A DNA stretch of 64,000 bases from Dyella acidiphila (GCF_014863405.1 NZ_JACZZA010000004.1:236502-300501); one strand, 5' to 3'; numbered from the stretch's first letter, positions 44,626 through 55,637 are shown. Notes: a model not told the origin generated them from the sequence alone. Numbers and translations: made by a program.

Positions 44626-45849
44626 ATGAGTACAAGTTCACAGTATGAATGGCTGCACGCCGAAGGCAGCGCCACGCCGATCAAGGGCTGGGTGCATGGC
44701 GTGCCGCTGGAAGAGCAGGCGCATCGCCAGCTGCAGAACATCGCGGCGTTGCCGTTCGTTGGCCCGTGGGTGGCGGTGATGCCGGACGTGCATCTGGGCA
44801 AGGGCGCCACGGTCGGTTCGGTGGTGCCCACGCGGGGCGCGATCATCCCGGCGGCGGTAGGCGTGGACATCGGCTGCGGCATGGCCGCGGTGCGTACTAC
44901 GCTGCGTGCGGGCGATCTGCCGGACAATCTCGCGCAGTTGCGTTCGAGCATCGAGCGCGGGGTGCCGGTGGGCAATGGGCGTGGCGGCGATCATTGCCGG
45001 TTGCCTGACAGCATCGGCACGCGCGTGGCCGAGTCGGGCTTGGTCGAGCGGCTGGACCTGATCAAGGCTAAACATCGCAAGATCCGCACCGACAAGCTTG
45101 CGCAGCAGCTGGGCACCCTGGGCGGCGGCAATCACTTTATCGAGGTCTGTCTGGACGAGGCGGATGCGGTATGGGTGATGCTGCACTCCGGTTCGCGCGG
45201 CACCGGCAACCTGATCGGCACGTATTTCATCGAGCGTGCGCGTGAGCAACTGGCCCAGCGGGTGCTCGGCTTTCATCTGCCGGACAAGGACCTGGCTTTC
45301 TTCATGGAAGGCGAGCCGCTGTTCGACGACTACGTGGAAGCAGTGTCCTGGGCGCAGGACTACGCGCGGCACAACCGTGAGGCGATGACGGCGCGGGTTT
45401 TGAACGAGATGCGTCATCGCCTGCCTTCGTTTCAGTTGGAGAAGATGGCCGTCAATTGCCACCACAACTATGTGCAGCGCGAAACGCATCAAGGCGAATC
45501 GTTGTTGGTCACTCGTAAGGGCGCAGTCAGCGCACGCGCGGGTGAGCTGGGGATCATTCCGGGCAGCATGGGCACGTGCAGCTATATCGTGCGTGGCAAG
45601 GGCAATCCGGACAGCTTCCACAGCTGCAGCCACGGTGCCGGCCGCGTGCTGAGCCGTACCGCGGCGCGCCAGCAGATCACGCTGGCGCAGCACCACGAGG
45701 CGACCCGCCACGTGGAATGCCGCAAGGACGCCGCGGTGATCGATGAGTCGCCGGCCGCCTATAAGTCGATCGACGCTGTGATGGCGGCGCAGACCGACTT
45801 GGTGGAAGTGGTACATACCTTGCGCCAGGTGCTGTGCGTCAAGGGTTGA
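44626..45849 (+). CDS. rtcB: RNA-splicing/repair ligase RtcB
   Basis: A GTP- and Mn-dependent ligase joining 2',3'-cyclic-phosphate (or 3'-phosphate) and 5'-OH RNA ends, as left by tRNA-cleaving nucleases. From the ATG at 44626 it has 407 residues (E. coli 408); an ATG nine bases earlier is also possible. All active-site residues are present: Asp81 and Cys84 in VDIGCGM, His170 in GGNHFIE, His187 in HSGSRG, His280 in NCHHNY, and the guanylylated His336 in CSHGAGR. It follows the slipin gene by about 50 bp and is followed by a terminator. No rtcA, rtcR or archease is in the window. Confidence 0.97.
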   Translation: MSTSSQYEWLHAEGSATPIKGWVHGVPLEEQAHRQLQNIAALPFVGPWVAVMPDVHLGKGATVGSVVPTRGAIIPAAVGVDIGCGMAAVRTTLRAGDLPDNLAQLRSSIERGVPVGNGRGGDHCRLPDSIGTRVAESGLVERLDLIKAKHRKIRTDKLAQQLGTLGGGNHFIEVCLDEADAVWVMLHSGSRGTGNLIGTYFIERAREQLAQRVLGFHLPDKDLAFFMEGEPLFDDYVEAVSWAQDYARHNREAMTARVLNEMRHRLPSFQLEKMAVNCHHNYVQRETHQGESLLVTRKGAVSARAGELGIIPGSMGTCSYIVRGKGNPDSFHSCSHGAGRVLSRTAARQQITLAQHHEATRHVECRKDAAVIDESPAAYKSIDAVMAAQTDLVEVVHTLRQVLCVKG

Positions 45850-45858
45850 TGAAGTTCG

Positions 45859-45886
45859 GCGCCGTCCCTCGGGGCGGCGCTTTTTT
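45859..45886 (+). terminator. Terminator after rtcB
   Basis: GCGCCGTCC-CTCG-GGGCGGCGC (one G-T pair) followed by TTTTTTA. It closes the slipin-rtcB unit. Confidence 0.9.
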
Positions 45887-45939
45887 ATGCGGCGCCCGCT
45901 TTGGGCGATAATGGCCCATTCGACGCTGAATTCCGCTCC

Positions 45940-46967
45940 GTGAAGAAATCCGACTTCCATTTCGACCTGCCGCCCGAGCTGATCGCGCAAGCCCCGCTGG
46001 CCGAGCGCAGCGGCAGCCGTTTGCTGCTGCTGGATGTGCCGGGGCAGACCTGGCAGGACCGGATGTTCCGCGAATTGCCCGGATTCCTGCGCAAGGGCGA
46101 TCTGCTGGTGTTCAACGATACGCGGGTGCTGCCTGCGCGCCTTTACGGCCACAAGCCCAGCGGCGGTGCGGTGGAGATCCTGATCGAGCGGGTTACCGGC
46201 ACGCATGAGGCGATCGTGCAGCTGGGCGTGAGCAAGAAGCCGCGTCCCGGCACCACGATCGAGCTGGCCGATGGCAGTCATGCCACCGTGCTGGGGCGCG
46301 AGGAGAGTTTTTTCCGCTTGCGCTTCGAATCGCCCGAGCCGCTGGAGCGCCTGCTGCTGCGCCTGGGCGAAATGCCGCTGCCGCCGTATATCTCGCGGCA
46401 TGCCGATGCCAGCGACATGGAGCGCTACCAGACGGTATATGCGCGCGAGCCCGGCGCGGTGGCGGCGCCTACCGCGGGGCTGCATTTCGATACCGGCTTG
46501 CTGCAGCAATTGCGCGATCAGGGCGTGGACTTCGGCTACGTCACCTTGCACGTGGGCGCGGGCACCTTCCAGCCGGTGCGCGCGGACGACCTGTCCCATC
46601 ACCAGATGCATCGCGAATGGCTGAATGTCGGTGCGGGGCTGGTGGATCAGATCCACCGCACGCGCCGTGCCGGCGGACGCGTGATTGCGGTGGGCACCAC
46701 GGTGGTGCGCGCGCTGGAAAGCGCCACGGTGGAAGGTGTGCTGCGGCCGTTTGCCGGCGAAACGCAGATCTTCATTTTTCCCGGCTACCACATCACCAGC
46801 ATCGATGGCCTGATCACCAACTTCCACCTGCCGCAGTCGACCTTGCTGATGCTGGTGTCGGCCCTGGCGGGGCGTGACTACATGCTGGGCGCCTACGCGC
46901 ATGCGGTGCAGCAGCGCTACCGGTTTTTCTCGTACGGCGACGCCATGCTGATCCTGCCGCACGGCCC

Positions 46968-46971
<4 letters not shown>
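45940..46971 (+). CDS. queA: S-adenosylmethionine:tRNA ribosyltransferase-isomerase
   Basis: QueA makes epoxyqueuosine in GUN-anticodon tRNAs, the step after Tgt. From the GTG at 45940 the protein has 343 residues and the family N-terminus (KKSDFHFDLPPELIAQ). The upstream frame is open but unconserved, and the nearby ATG at 45911 is out of frame. Conserved LVFNDTRVLPARL, APTAGLHF and the C-terminal FHLPQSTLLMLVSALAG are visible. It is separated from tgt by a repeat doublet; both enzymes belong to queuosine synthesis. Confidence 0.95.
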
Positions 46972-48221
<1,250 letters not shown>

Positions 48222-48382
48222 GCGGAAACCCGGGCTTGGAAACATTGTCCCAAGGCCACATGGACTGGCCTTGGGGCGGATTGCCGTGCCGTGCATAGCA
48301 CCGGGGCGCATGGCATAATCCAGGGTCTTTTTATTGGCTACGCGGCAAAAACTCCTGCCACGGCCACAACTTGCGGGACAAG

Positions 48383-48715
48383 ATGATGAGCCTTTCGACG
48401 AATTTCGTGCTGGCGCAGGCCGCGCCGGGCGCTGCCGGTGGCAGCCTCTCCATGCTGATCATGATGATCGTGCTGTTCGGCCTGATGTATTTCATGATGA
48501 TCCGCCCGCAGATGAAGCGGCAGAAAGAGCACCGCCAGCTGATCTCGGGCCTGGCCAAGGGCGACGAAGTGGTCAGCAACGGCGGCATCGCCGGCCGTGT
48601 GGACGATGTGGGCGAAACCTTCATCACCGTCGAAATCGCGCCTAACGTGAAGATCAAGCTGCAGAAGAGCGCAGTGCAGCAGGTGTTGCCCAAGGGCACG
48701 CTGAAGTCGTCCTGA
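48383..48715 (+). CDS. yajC: Preprotein translocase subunit YajC
   Basis: A 110-residue single-pass membrane protein of the SecDF-YajC complex. The membrane helix is at about residues 24-40 (MLIMMIVLFGLMYFMMIRPQ), followed by the conserved RPQMKRQKEH and a small beta domain (GDEVVSNGGIAGRV). Start chosen at 48383; ATG at 48386 and an upstream TTG are alternatives. Confidence 0.95.
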   Translation: MMSLSTNFVLAQAAPGAAGGSLSMLIMMIVLFGLMYFMMIRPQMKRQKEHRQLISGLAKGDEVVSNGGIAGRVDDVGETFITVEIAPNVKIKLQKSAVQQVLPKGTLKSS

Positions 48716-48788
48716 CCGTTCCGCTGGACGGACCGGTTTCCTATCACATTGACGCTATTCCGCGGCCCTGGCGCCGCGGATTTTATGG

Positions 48789-50690
48789 ATGCAGGGCATG
48801 AGTGATTTTCCTCGCTGGAGATACTTTCTGGTCGCCGTGGTGCTGATTGCCGGCACCTTGTACGCGCTGCCTAACTTGTATATCCCCAAGCCCGCGGTGC
48901 AGGTCGCGGCGACGCATAGCGCGGCGGTAGACCAGGCCTTGCAGCAGAAGGTCACCGCGGCGCTGCAGGCAGCCAAGATTGCGTACCTGGACACCAGCCT
49001 CAAGCACGACGTCACCCACGGCGATTCGATCCTGATCGGCTTTGCCAACGGCGATCTGCAGAAGGCCGCCGCTGATGCGCTGAAACCGGTGCTGGGCGAC
49101 GACTACACCGCCGCGTTCAACCTGCAGTCGACCGTGCCGGCGTGGCTCACCGCCATCGGCGGCCGCCCGATGCCGCTGGGCCTGGACTTGCAGGGCGGCG
49201 TGCGCTTCCTGATGGCGGTCGACCAGGATGACGTGGTCGACAAGCAGGAAATCCGCTACACCCAGGACATCGCCTCGCTGCTCAAGGGCAAGAAGATTTC
49301 GTTCGTATCCGTGGCGCGCGATCCCACCCGCGGCCAGGGCGTGAACGTGGTGCTGGGCTCGGCCGCCGACCGCAGCGCGGCCAGCGATGCGATCGCCACC
49401 GAATTCACCGATCTCAACGTCACCGACGGCGCCAGCACCGGCAACCGCTTCGTGCTCAATGCCTCGATCAAGCCGAACAAGCTGCGCGACCTCGCCACCG
49501 GCGCCATTCGCCAGAACCTTGCCACGCTGAACAACCGCATCAACGCGCTGGGCGTGTCCGAGCCGGTGATCCAGGCGCAGGGCGAGGATCACATCTCGGT
49601 CGAACTGGCCGGCGTGCAGGATCCGGCCGAAGCGAAGAAAGTGATCGGCGCCACCGCCACGCTGGAATACGTGGCGGGCCTGGGCGATGCGCGCGATCCG
49701 GCCGTGCAGGATGCGGTGAAGACCGGCAATGTGCCGCCCGACGCGCACCTGTACTACAACCGCGAAGGCGCACCGTTCCTGGTCAGCAAGAGCATCATCG
49801 CCACTGGCGACGAACTGGTGGATGCCTCTTCCGGCAACGACCAGCAGAGCGGTTCGCCCAGCGTGAACGTCACGCTGAACTCGGCGGGCGCCGCCAAGAT
49901 GCTCGACTTCACCCGCGACAACGTCGGCAAGCCGATGGCGGTGGTGTACGTGGAAAGTACCACCGACACCAAGATCGTCGACGGCAAGGAAGTGCGTACG
50001 CCCAAGACCACCTACCAGGTGATCAACTACGCCACCATCAACGGCGTCTTCAGCAACAAGTTCCAGACCACCGGCCTGGGCAGCGCGAAGGAAGCCTCCG
50101 AGCTGGCCCTGCTGCTGAAGGGTGGTTCGCTGGCCGCGCGCATGGACATCATCTCCGAAGGCGTGATCGGCCCCAGCCTCGGCCAGGACAACATCGACAA
50201 GGGCCTGAAGGCGGTGATGCTGGGCCTGGGCCTGGTGCTGCTCGCCGCTGCCATCTACTACAAGCTGTTCGGCCTGGTGGCCGATATCGCGCTGTTCTTC
50301 AACCTGGTGATCCTGGTGGCAGTGATGTCGATGGTCGGCGTCACGCTGACCATGCCGGGCATCGCCGGTATCGTGCTGACGCTGGGCATGGCGATCGACG
50401 CCAACGTGCTGATCTGCGAACGCGTACGCGAAGAATTGCGCAACGGCTCGACTCCGCTGGCGGCGATCCGCGCCGGTTATGAAAAAGCCTGGGCCACCAT
50501 TCTCGACGCCAACGTCACCCACCTGATCGCCGCGCTGGCGCTGACCACGATGGGCTCCGGCCCGATCAAGGGCTTCGGCGTGACGCTGCTGATCGGCATC
50601 CTGACCTCGATGTTCACCTCGGTCACGGTGACCCACGCGATCACGGCACTGATCCATCACGGCCGCAAGCTCAAGACGCTGTCGGTGTAA
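48789..50690 (+). CDS. secD: Protein translocase subunit SecD
   Basis: SecD with SecF uses the proton gradient to help draw exported proteins into the periplasm. 633 residues; the ATG at 48798 (MSDFPRW) is also plausible. It has an N-terminal membrane helix (about residues 12-30), the large periplasmic P1 region with LGLDLQGGVRFLMAVD, and five more membrane helices near the C-terminus (GIVLTLGMAIDANVLICERVREE, the conserved RND loop). Confidence 0.97.
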   Translation: MQGMSDFPRWRYFLVAVVLIAGTLYALPNLYIPKPAVQVAATHSAAVDQALQQKVTAALQAAKIAYLDTSLKHDVTHGDSILIGFANGDLQKAAADALKPVLGDDYTAAFNLQSTVPAWLTAIGGRPMPLGLDLQGGVRFLMAVDQDDVVDKQEIRYTQDIASLLKGKKISFVSVARDPTRGQGVNVVLGSAADRSAASDAIATEFTDLNVTDGASTGNRFVLNASIKPNKLRDLATGAIRQNLATLNNRINALGVSEPVIQAQGEDHISVELAGVQDPAEAKKVIGATATLEYVAGLGDARDPAVQDAVKTGNVPPDAHLYYNREGAPFLVSKSIIATGDELVDASSGNDQQSGSPSVNVTLNSAGAAKMLDFTRDNVGKPMAVVYVESTTDTKIVDGKEVRTPKTTYQVINYATINGVFSNKFQTTGLGSAKEASELALLLKGGSLAARMDIISEGVIGPSLGQDNIDKGLKAVMLGLGLVLLAAAIYYKLFGLVADIALFFNLVILVAVMSMVGVTLTMPGIAGIVLTLGMAIDANVLICERVREELRNGSTPLAAIRAGYEKAWATILDANVTHLIAALALTTMGSGPIKGFGVTLLIGILTSMFTSVTVTHAITALIHHGRKLKTLSV

Positions 50691-50701
50691 CGGGGAACGA
50701 C

Positions 50702-51667
50702 ATGGAAATTTTCAATCACAACAGCAATATCCACTTCCTCGGCATCCGCAAGTTCACCGTCGGCCTGGCCGTGCTGCTGATGGTGGCCTCGGTTGCGCTG
50801 CTGGGCACGCGCGGGCTGAACTACGCGCTGGATTTCACTGGCGGCATCAGCGCCGAAGTGGCCTACGACAATCCGGTGTCGATCGAAGACGTGCGCACCG
50901 CGCTGGACAAGGGCGGCATCCAGAACGCGGTGGTGCAGAGCATGGGCGGCACGCGCAGCGTGCTGATCCGCTTCCAGACCAAGGACGATACGCACTACAC
51001 GCAGCCGGCCGGTCCGTCGCTCAACCTCGACCTGATCGCCAGCGACGTCGCCAAGGCCCTGCAGGCGCCGCGTCCCGATGCCAAGATCGCCAGCCGCAGC
51101 TATGTGAGCCCGCAGGTGGGCGAACAGCTGCGCAGCGACGGCGTGACCGCGGCGATCTTCGTGATCATCGGCATCGGCGTGTATCTGTGGATCCGCTTCG
51201 AGCGCCGCTTTGCGTTTGCCGCGCTGGCCACCGAAGTGCACGACGTGCTGGTAACCCTGGGCGTGATCTCGCTGGTGCAACGCGAATTCGACCTTACCGT
51301 GCTGGCCTCGGTGCTGGCGGTGATCGGCTACTCGATCAACGACAAGGTGGTGGTGTTCGACCGTATTCGCGAACTGTTCCGTTCCTCGCGCAAGGCTGAG
51401 CCGGAAGAAGTGCTCAACCGCTCGATCAACAGCACGCTGTCGCGAACCATCATCACCTCGCTGTTCACCAGCATCGCGATGGCCGCGCTGTATTTCTTCG
51501 GCGGCCCGTCGGTGCACGGTTTTGCGATCACCATGCTGATCGGCATCCTGGTCGGCACGCTGTCCTCGATTTTCGTGGCCAGCCCGATCCTGCTGTGGCT
51601 GGGCGTGTCGAAGAAGGATCTGATGCCGGTGACCAAGGAAAATCCGGAACTGGCGCGCCGCCCGTAA
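50702..51667 (+). CDS. secF: Protein translocase subunit SecF
   Basis: 321 residues, six membrane helices. LDFTGGISAEV near residue 45 and VIGYSINDKVVVFDRIRE (about residues 207-224) are the SecF signatures. It begins 11 bp after secD and is followed by a strong terminator, so it ends the tgt-yajC-secDF unit. Confidence 0.97.
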   Translation: MEIFNHNSNIHFLGIRKFTVGLAVLLMVASVALLGTRGLNYALDFTGGISAEVAYDNPVSIEDVRTALDKGGIQNAVVQSMGGTRSVLIRFQTKDDTHYTQPAGPSLNLDLIASDVAKALQAPRPDAKIASRSYVSPQVGEQLRSDGVTAAIFVIIGIGVYLWIRFERRFAFAALATEVHDVLVTLGVISLVQREFDLTVLASVLAVIGYSINDKVVVFDRIRELFRSSRKAEPEEVLNRSINSTLSRTIITSLFTSIAMAALYFFGGPSVHGFAITMLIGILVGTLSSIFVASPILLWLGVSKKDLMPVTKENPELARRP

Positions 51668-51690
51668 GCGCGGTTCACTTTTGTGTATGC

Positions 51691-51723
51691 AAACGGCCCG
51701 GTTATCCGGGCCGTTTTGTTTTG
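51691..51723 (+). terminator. Terminator after secF
   Basis: A 10-bp stem AACGGCCCGG-TTAT-CCGGGCCGTT followed by TTGTTTTG. The next ~170 bp up to the motA promoter hold no gene. Confidence 0.93.
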
Positions 51724-51899
51724 CATTTGCTGCGAGCAAAGCAAGCAGGCCGTCGCCGGAATGACGATCGGGCAATCACCGCGTGATGGGAGAGGCGGAT
51801 CCGCAGCGCAGCGTGTGCCGCTGTGCGTTCGAAAAGTGACGCTGCGCGTCACCTGAAATTTCAAACATTCACCTGCCAACGCGTTATCACTTTTTCGCC

Positions 51900-51926
51900 T
51901 CAATTTCGCCGCCGCCCGGTCGATAA
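51900..51926 (+). promoter_or_regulatory. Sigma-28 (FliA) promoter of motAB
   Basis: TCAATTTC, an 11-bp spacer, GTCGATAA: a close match to the flagellar class III pattern (TAAAGTTT/TCAAG, N11, GCCGATAA). A perfect AGGACA-TAG-TGTCCT palindrome follows at 51934-51948, between promoter and motA. Confidence 0.8.
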
Positions 51927-51962
51927 GCCTGACTAGGACATAGTGTCCTGCCTGGAGCGCAC

Positions 51963-52832
51963 ATGCTTGTCCTGATCGGTTCCGTCGTCGTGCTCGGCTG
52001 CGTGTTCGGCGGCTACATCCTGGCGCACGGCCATATTCTTGCGCTGTGGCAGCCATGCGAGCTGCTGATCATCGGCGGCGGTTCGGTCGGCGCGTTTCTA
52101 TCGGCCAACTCGTCGAAGATCGTGAAAGAGGCGTTCAGCAATATGGTGGCCCTGTTCAAGGGGCCCAAATACCGCAAGCAGGATTACGTGGATCTGCTCG
52201 CGCTGCTGTACGACATCTTCGGCGTGGTCCGCAAACAAGGTTTGCTGGGACTGGAATCGCATATCGAAGATCCGCAATCGAGCCCGGTGTTCAGCGCCTA
52301 TCCGCGCCTGGTGAAAGAGCACAACCTGATCGAATTCATCACCGACTGCCTGCGCCTGATGGTCGGCGGCAACATGAATCCGCACGAACTGGAACAGCTG
52401 CTGGAAGTGGAGCTGGAAACGCACCAGCACGAAGCGGAAGCACCGGCGATGGCGGTCACCAAGATGGCCGATGCCTTGCCCGGTTTCGGCATTGTTGCGG
52501 CCGTGCTTGGTATCGTTACCACCATGTCGCAGCTCGGCGGCGATACCTCGCAGATCGGCGAACACATCGCGGGTGCGCTGGTCGGCACCTTCCTCGGCAT
52601 CCTGCTTTGCTACGGCTTTGTCGGCCCGCTGGGTGCGGCGATGGAAGCGCGCGTGCATGAAGACGGCCGCGCCTTCGAGTGCGTGAAGGTGGCGCTACTG
52701 GCCAATCTGCGCGGCTACAACCCCAAGGTGGCGGTGGAGTTCGCGCGCAAGACGCTGTCGCCCAAGGCGCGCCCGAACTTCCAGGATTTCGAAGAACATC
52801 TTAAAGGCAGTCGCGCCGGGGCCCCGGCGTGA
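51963..52832 (+). CDS. motA: Flagellar motor stator protein MotA
   Basis: A proton-channel stator subunit of 289 residues with four membrane helices (about residues 1-20, 31-50, 167-190 and 199-220). The cytoplasmic loop that contacts FliG has charged residues, and the proline near the third helix (DALPGFGIVAAVLGIVTTM) is present. GGAGC lies before the ATG. It overlaps motB by 4 bp and is intact, with its own sigma-28 promoter, although the flagellar operons at 7.6-8.7 kb are broken. Confidence 0.95.
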   Translation: MLVLIGSVVVLGCVFGGYILAHGHILALWQPCELLIIGGGSVGAFLSANSSKIVKEAFSNMVALFKGPKYRKQDYVDLLALLYDIFGVVRKQGLLGLESHIEDPQSSPVFSAYPRLVKEHNLIEFITDCLRLMVGGNMNPHELEQLLEVELETHQHEAEAPAMAVTKMADALPGFGIVAAVLGIVTTMSQLGGDTSQIGEHIAGALVGTFLGILLCYGFVGPLGAAMEARVHEDGRAFECVKVALLANLRGYNPKVAVEFARKTLSPKARPNFQDFEEHLKGSRAGAPA

Positions 52833-53788
52833 GCGAGCAAGGCGAAGAACAGCTGATCATCGTCCGTCGCGGCCGGCGCCAGAAGCACGGCCATCACGGC
52901 GGTGCTTGGAAGGTGGCCTACGCCGACTTCGTTACCGCGATGATGGCGTTCTTCCTGGTGATGTGGCTGATCGGCGTGGGCACCAAGCAACAGCGCGCCG
53001 CGATCGCCGAGTACTTCAAGAATCCGAGCATGGTGCAAGGCAACGCCACCATGGCGCCGCCCGGCAAGATGGGCCCCGGCGGCGCCAGCGACAGCGCGAT
53101 CAAGCTCGGCGGTGCGATGGATATTCCGCACGGCCCCGGCAAGGATCTGCGCGCTTCCCGCAGTGCTGCACCGGATGTGGAAAAGCTCGCGCGCGAACAG
53201 GAAAAGGCGCGGCTGGAAAACCTGATGCAGCAGCTGCATGCGGCGATCGAGAAAAGCCAGGCGCTGGCGCCGTTCAAGGATCAGCTGCTGCTCGATATTA
53301 CGCCCGAAGGCCTGCGCATCCAGATCGTCGACAAGCAGAACCGGCCGATGTTCGATACCGGCAGCGCCACGCTGGAACCCTATACGGTTGCGATCCTGCA
53401 TGAGCTGGCGAGTTTCATCGGCCAGGCGCCGAACAAGATCAGCATTTCCGGCCACACCGACGATGCGCCGTACAGCGGCGAACACGGCTATAGCAACTGG
53501 GAGCTGTCGGCCGATCGCGCCAATGCAGCGCGGCGTGCGTTGCTGGATGGCGGCCTGGTCGAGGATAAGATTGCGCGCGTGGTCGGCCTGGCGGCCTCGG
53601 TGCCGTTCGACAAAGTCGTTCCCAGCGATCCGATCAACCGCCGCATCAGCATCATCCTGATGACCAAGCAGGCGCAGGATGCGGCGCTATCGCAGGAGGA
53701 GGCACAGGCAGCGCCGATTCCGGCACCCACCAGCAATATCGTGCCGGCCGCAGTGGTGATGGCAACCGCAACACCCAAAACGCCGTAA
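52829..53788 (+). CDS. motB: Flagellar motor stator protein MotB
   Basis: The peptidoglycan-anchored stator subunit, 319 residues, GTG start inside the motA stop (GTGA). The membrane helix carries the essential proton-path aspartate (YADFVTAMMAFFLVMWLI, about residues 30-47), followed by a plug region and an OmpA-like domain (about residues 165-290) with SGHTDDAPY and NWELSADRANAARR. Intact. Confidence 0.95.
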   Translation: MSEQGEEQLIIVRRGRRQKHGHHGGAWKVAYADFVTAMMAFFLVMWLIGVGTKQQRAAIAEYFKNPSMVQGNATMAPPGKMGPGGASDSAIKLGGAMDIPHGPGKDLRASRSAAPDVEKLAREQEKARLENLMQQLHAAIEKSQALAPFKDQLLLDITPEGLRIQIVDKQNRPMFDTGSATLEPYTVAILHELASFIGQAPNKISISGHTDDAPYSGEHGYSNWELSADRANAARRALLDGGLVEDKIARVVGLAASVPFDKVVPSDPINRRISIILMTKQAQDAALSQEEAQAAPIPAPTSNIVPAAVVMATATPKTP

Positions 53789-53802
53789 CAATTGCCGTGC
53801 AC

Positions 53803-53890
53803 GTAGGTTGGGTTAGCGCAGCGTAACCCAACGATCTATCTTCGAAGCGACATCGTTGGATTACCCCGAATCAAGTCCGGCGCAACCCAC
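53803..53890. repeat. TTGGGTTACGC-family repeat doublet with mixed centres
   Basis: The left unit gtaggttgggttagcgcagcgtaacccaac (about 53803-53832) has the GCGC centre. The right unit (about 53854-53890) has a CCCCGAATCAAGTCCGG centre. Between convergent motB and murU. Confidence 0.85.
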
Positions 53891-53903
53891 CCCCCCCGCG
53901 GCG

Positions 53904-54584
53904 CTACGTATTGAGCGAAGCCAGCCGCTCCGGCGTACCCACATCGGTCCACGCACCGCCATGATGGCTGCCGGTAACAGCACCACGCCCCATCGCCGCC
54001 TCCAGCAGCGGCCGGATCTTGAACCGCGGCGGCTTGCCTTCGGCCTGCACCAGCGACGCCCATCCATCCAGAAACTCGCGGCGATACACGCCGATCCCGC
54101 TGTAGGTAAGCCGCTGGTCGCCGCGGTCATGCAGCAGCCCATGCTCGTCCAGCGCAAAATCGCCCTGCGGATGATGCGGCTGGTTATCCACCATCAGCAG
54201 ATGCGCAACGCCTGTCGGCTCGGCCGGCAGGGTGGCGAAATCGGCATCCGTCCATACATCGCCGCTCACCACGATAAACGGCTCCGGCCCCAGCAGCGGC
54301 AGCGCATTGAGCATGCCGCCACCGGTTTCCAGCGGAGCAGGGCCTTCATAGGCGTAGCGGATGCGCAGGCCCCAGCGCGAGCCGTCGCCGAGCGCCTCGG
54401 GAAACTGATCGGCCAGGTGCGAGGTATTGATGGCGACGTAGTGCACACCGATCGCCGCCAACTTTTCCAGATGCCATACGATCAGCGATTTGCCGCGCAC
54501 CATCAGCAGCGGCTTGGGCGTGTGCTCGGTGAGCGGACGCATGCGCTCGCCCAGGCCGGCGGCAAAGATCAGGGCATGCCTCAT
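53904..54584 (-). CDS. murU: N-acetylmuramate 1-phosphate uridylyltransferase
   Basis: A nucleotidyltransferase of 226 residues that makes UDP-MurNAc from MurNAc-1-phosphate, bypassing de novo synthesis and hence fosfomycin. N-terminal LIFAAGLGERMRPLT (signature motif), KPLLMVRGKSLI, ETGGGMLNALPLLG and a metal-binding VSGDVWTDAD are visible. It overlaps the stop of amgK by 4 bp, and the two act in sequence. Confidence 0.93.
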   Translation of the reverse strand: MRHALIFAAGLGERMRPLTEHTPKPLLMVRGKSLIVWHLEKLAAIGVHYVAINTSHLADQFPEALGDGSRWGLRIRYAYEGPAPLETGGGMLNALPLLGPEPFIVVSGDVWTDADFATLPAEPTGVAHLLMVDNQPHHPQGDFALDEHGLLHDRGDQRLTYSGIGVYRREFLDGWASLVQAEGKPPRFKIRPLLEAAMGRGAVTGSHHGGAWTDVGTPERLASLNT

Positions 54585-55594
54585 GCCGGCGTGACCTGGG
54601 TGAGGTCGCGGCCGTGCGCATGCCGTTCGAGCAACGCGACAAAATCGGCCAGCTCAGGATAGCTGCGCGCCACCGACACCACGTAGTGATACACGCGCGG
54701 CACGTCGGCGAGATAACCGGGTTTGCCGTCGCGATACCACAGCCGGTAGAACTGGCCGAGTACGCGCACATGCCGATGCAGCCCGGTCAGGTCGAACCAG
54801 CGCAGGAATGATTTGCTATCGATGTCCGCGCCGATCAGCTGCGCATCGAGCAGCTTGCACCGGTAGCTTTCCACCCACGCCTCCACCTGCGCGCGCGGCC
54901 AGGCGATATAGCCATCGCGCAACAGCGAGGCCAGGTCGTAGGTGATGGGGCCGGCGAGCGCGCCCTGGAAATCGATGACGCCGGGCGAGTTCGCATCGAC
55001 GATCAGCAGATTGCGGCTATGGAAATCGCGGTGCACGAAACAGCGCGGCTGCTCCAGTGCATTGCGCACGATCACGTCGAAGGCCGCCTCCAGCACCTGC
55101 TGTTCGGCACCATCGGGCCGATGCTCGAGATGCCGGCCCAGGAACCATTCCGGCATGATCTCCAGGCCGCCGATCAGCACCTTGCGGTCGAACGGCGGCA
55201 GGTCGGCATAGTCCATCAGGCGTTGCATCTGCAGCAGCGCATGCATCGCATCGCCGTACAGCGCGTCGGCCGTGTCCGGATTCAAGGCCGGCAGATACAG
55301 CTGCGTGCCCAGGTCTTCGATCAGCAAGAAACCTTGTTCGAGATCCTGGTCGTATACCGCTGGCACATGCAGTCCGGCCGCCGCCAATTCACGGCCGATC
55401 TTCAGCCATGGGCGCGGATCTTCTTTGGCGGGCGGCGAATCCATCACGATCCAGCTGCGACCGTGGTGATGGGCACGCCAATAACTGCGAAAGCTCGCAT
55501 CCGCGGAGGCGGATTCGAGCGTCAGCGACGGATTGGCTAGCGCCTTGCGCGCCCAGGCGAGGCGGGCGGCAGCGCGGTCGGAAGAGTGATCCAT
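54581..55594 (-). CDS. amgK: Anomeric MurNAc/GlcNAc kinase
   Basis: A 337-residue aminoglycoside-phosphotransferase-fold kinase, partner of MurU in cell-wall recycling as described in Pseudomonas. The catalytic loop FVHRDFHSRNLLI (about residues 188-200) and metal-binding GVIDFQGALAGP are present, as is an N-terminal SADASFRSYWR segment shared with family members. Overlap with murU shows a two-gene operon. Confidence 0.92.
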   Translation of the reverse strand: MDHSSDRAAARLAWARKALANPSLTLESASADASFRSYWRAHHHGRSWIVMDSPPAKEDPRPWLKIGRELAAAGLHVPAVYDQDLEQGFLLIEDLGTQLYLPALNPDTADALYGDAMHALLQMQRLMDYADLPPFDRKVLIGGLEIMPEWFLGRHLEHRPDGAEQQVLEAAFDVIVRNALEQPRCFVHRDFHSRNLLIVDANSPGVIDFQGALAGPITYDLASLLRDGYIAWPRAQVEAWVESYRCKLLDAQLIGADIDSKSFLRWFDLTGLHRHVRVLGQFYRLWYRDGKPGYLADVPRVYHYVVSVARSYPELADFVALLERHAHGRDLTQVTPA

Positions 55595-55637
55595 GCAGGC
55601 ATTCGTGGTTGGTACCGCGAAAGCTTAGAGCCTAATT

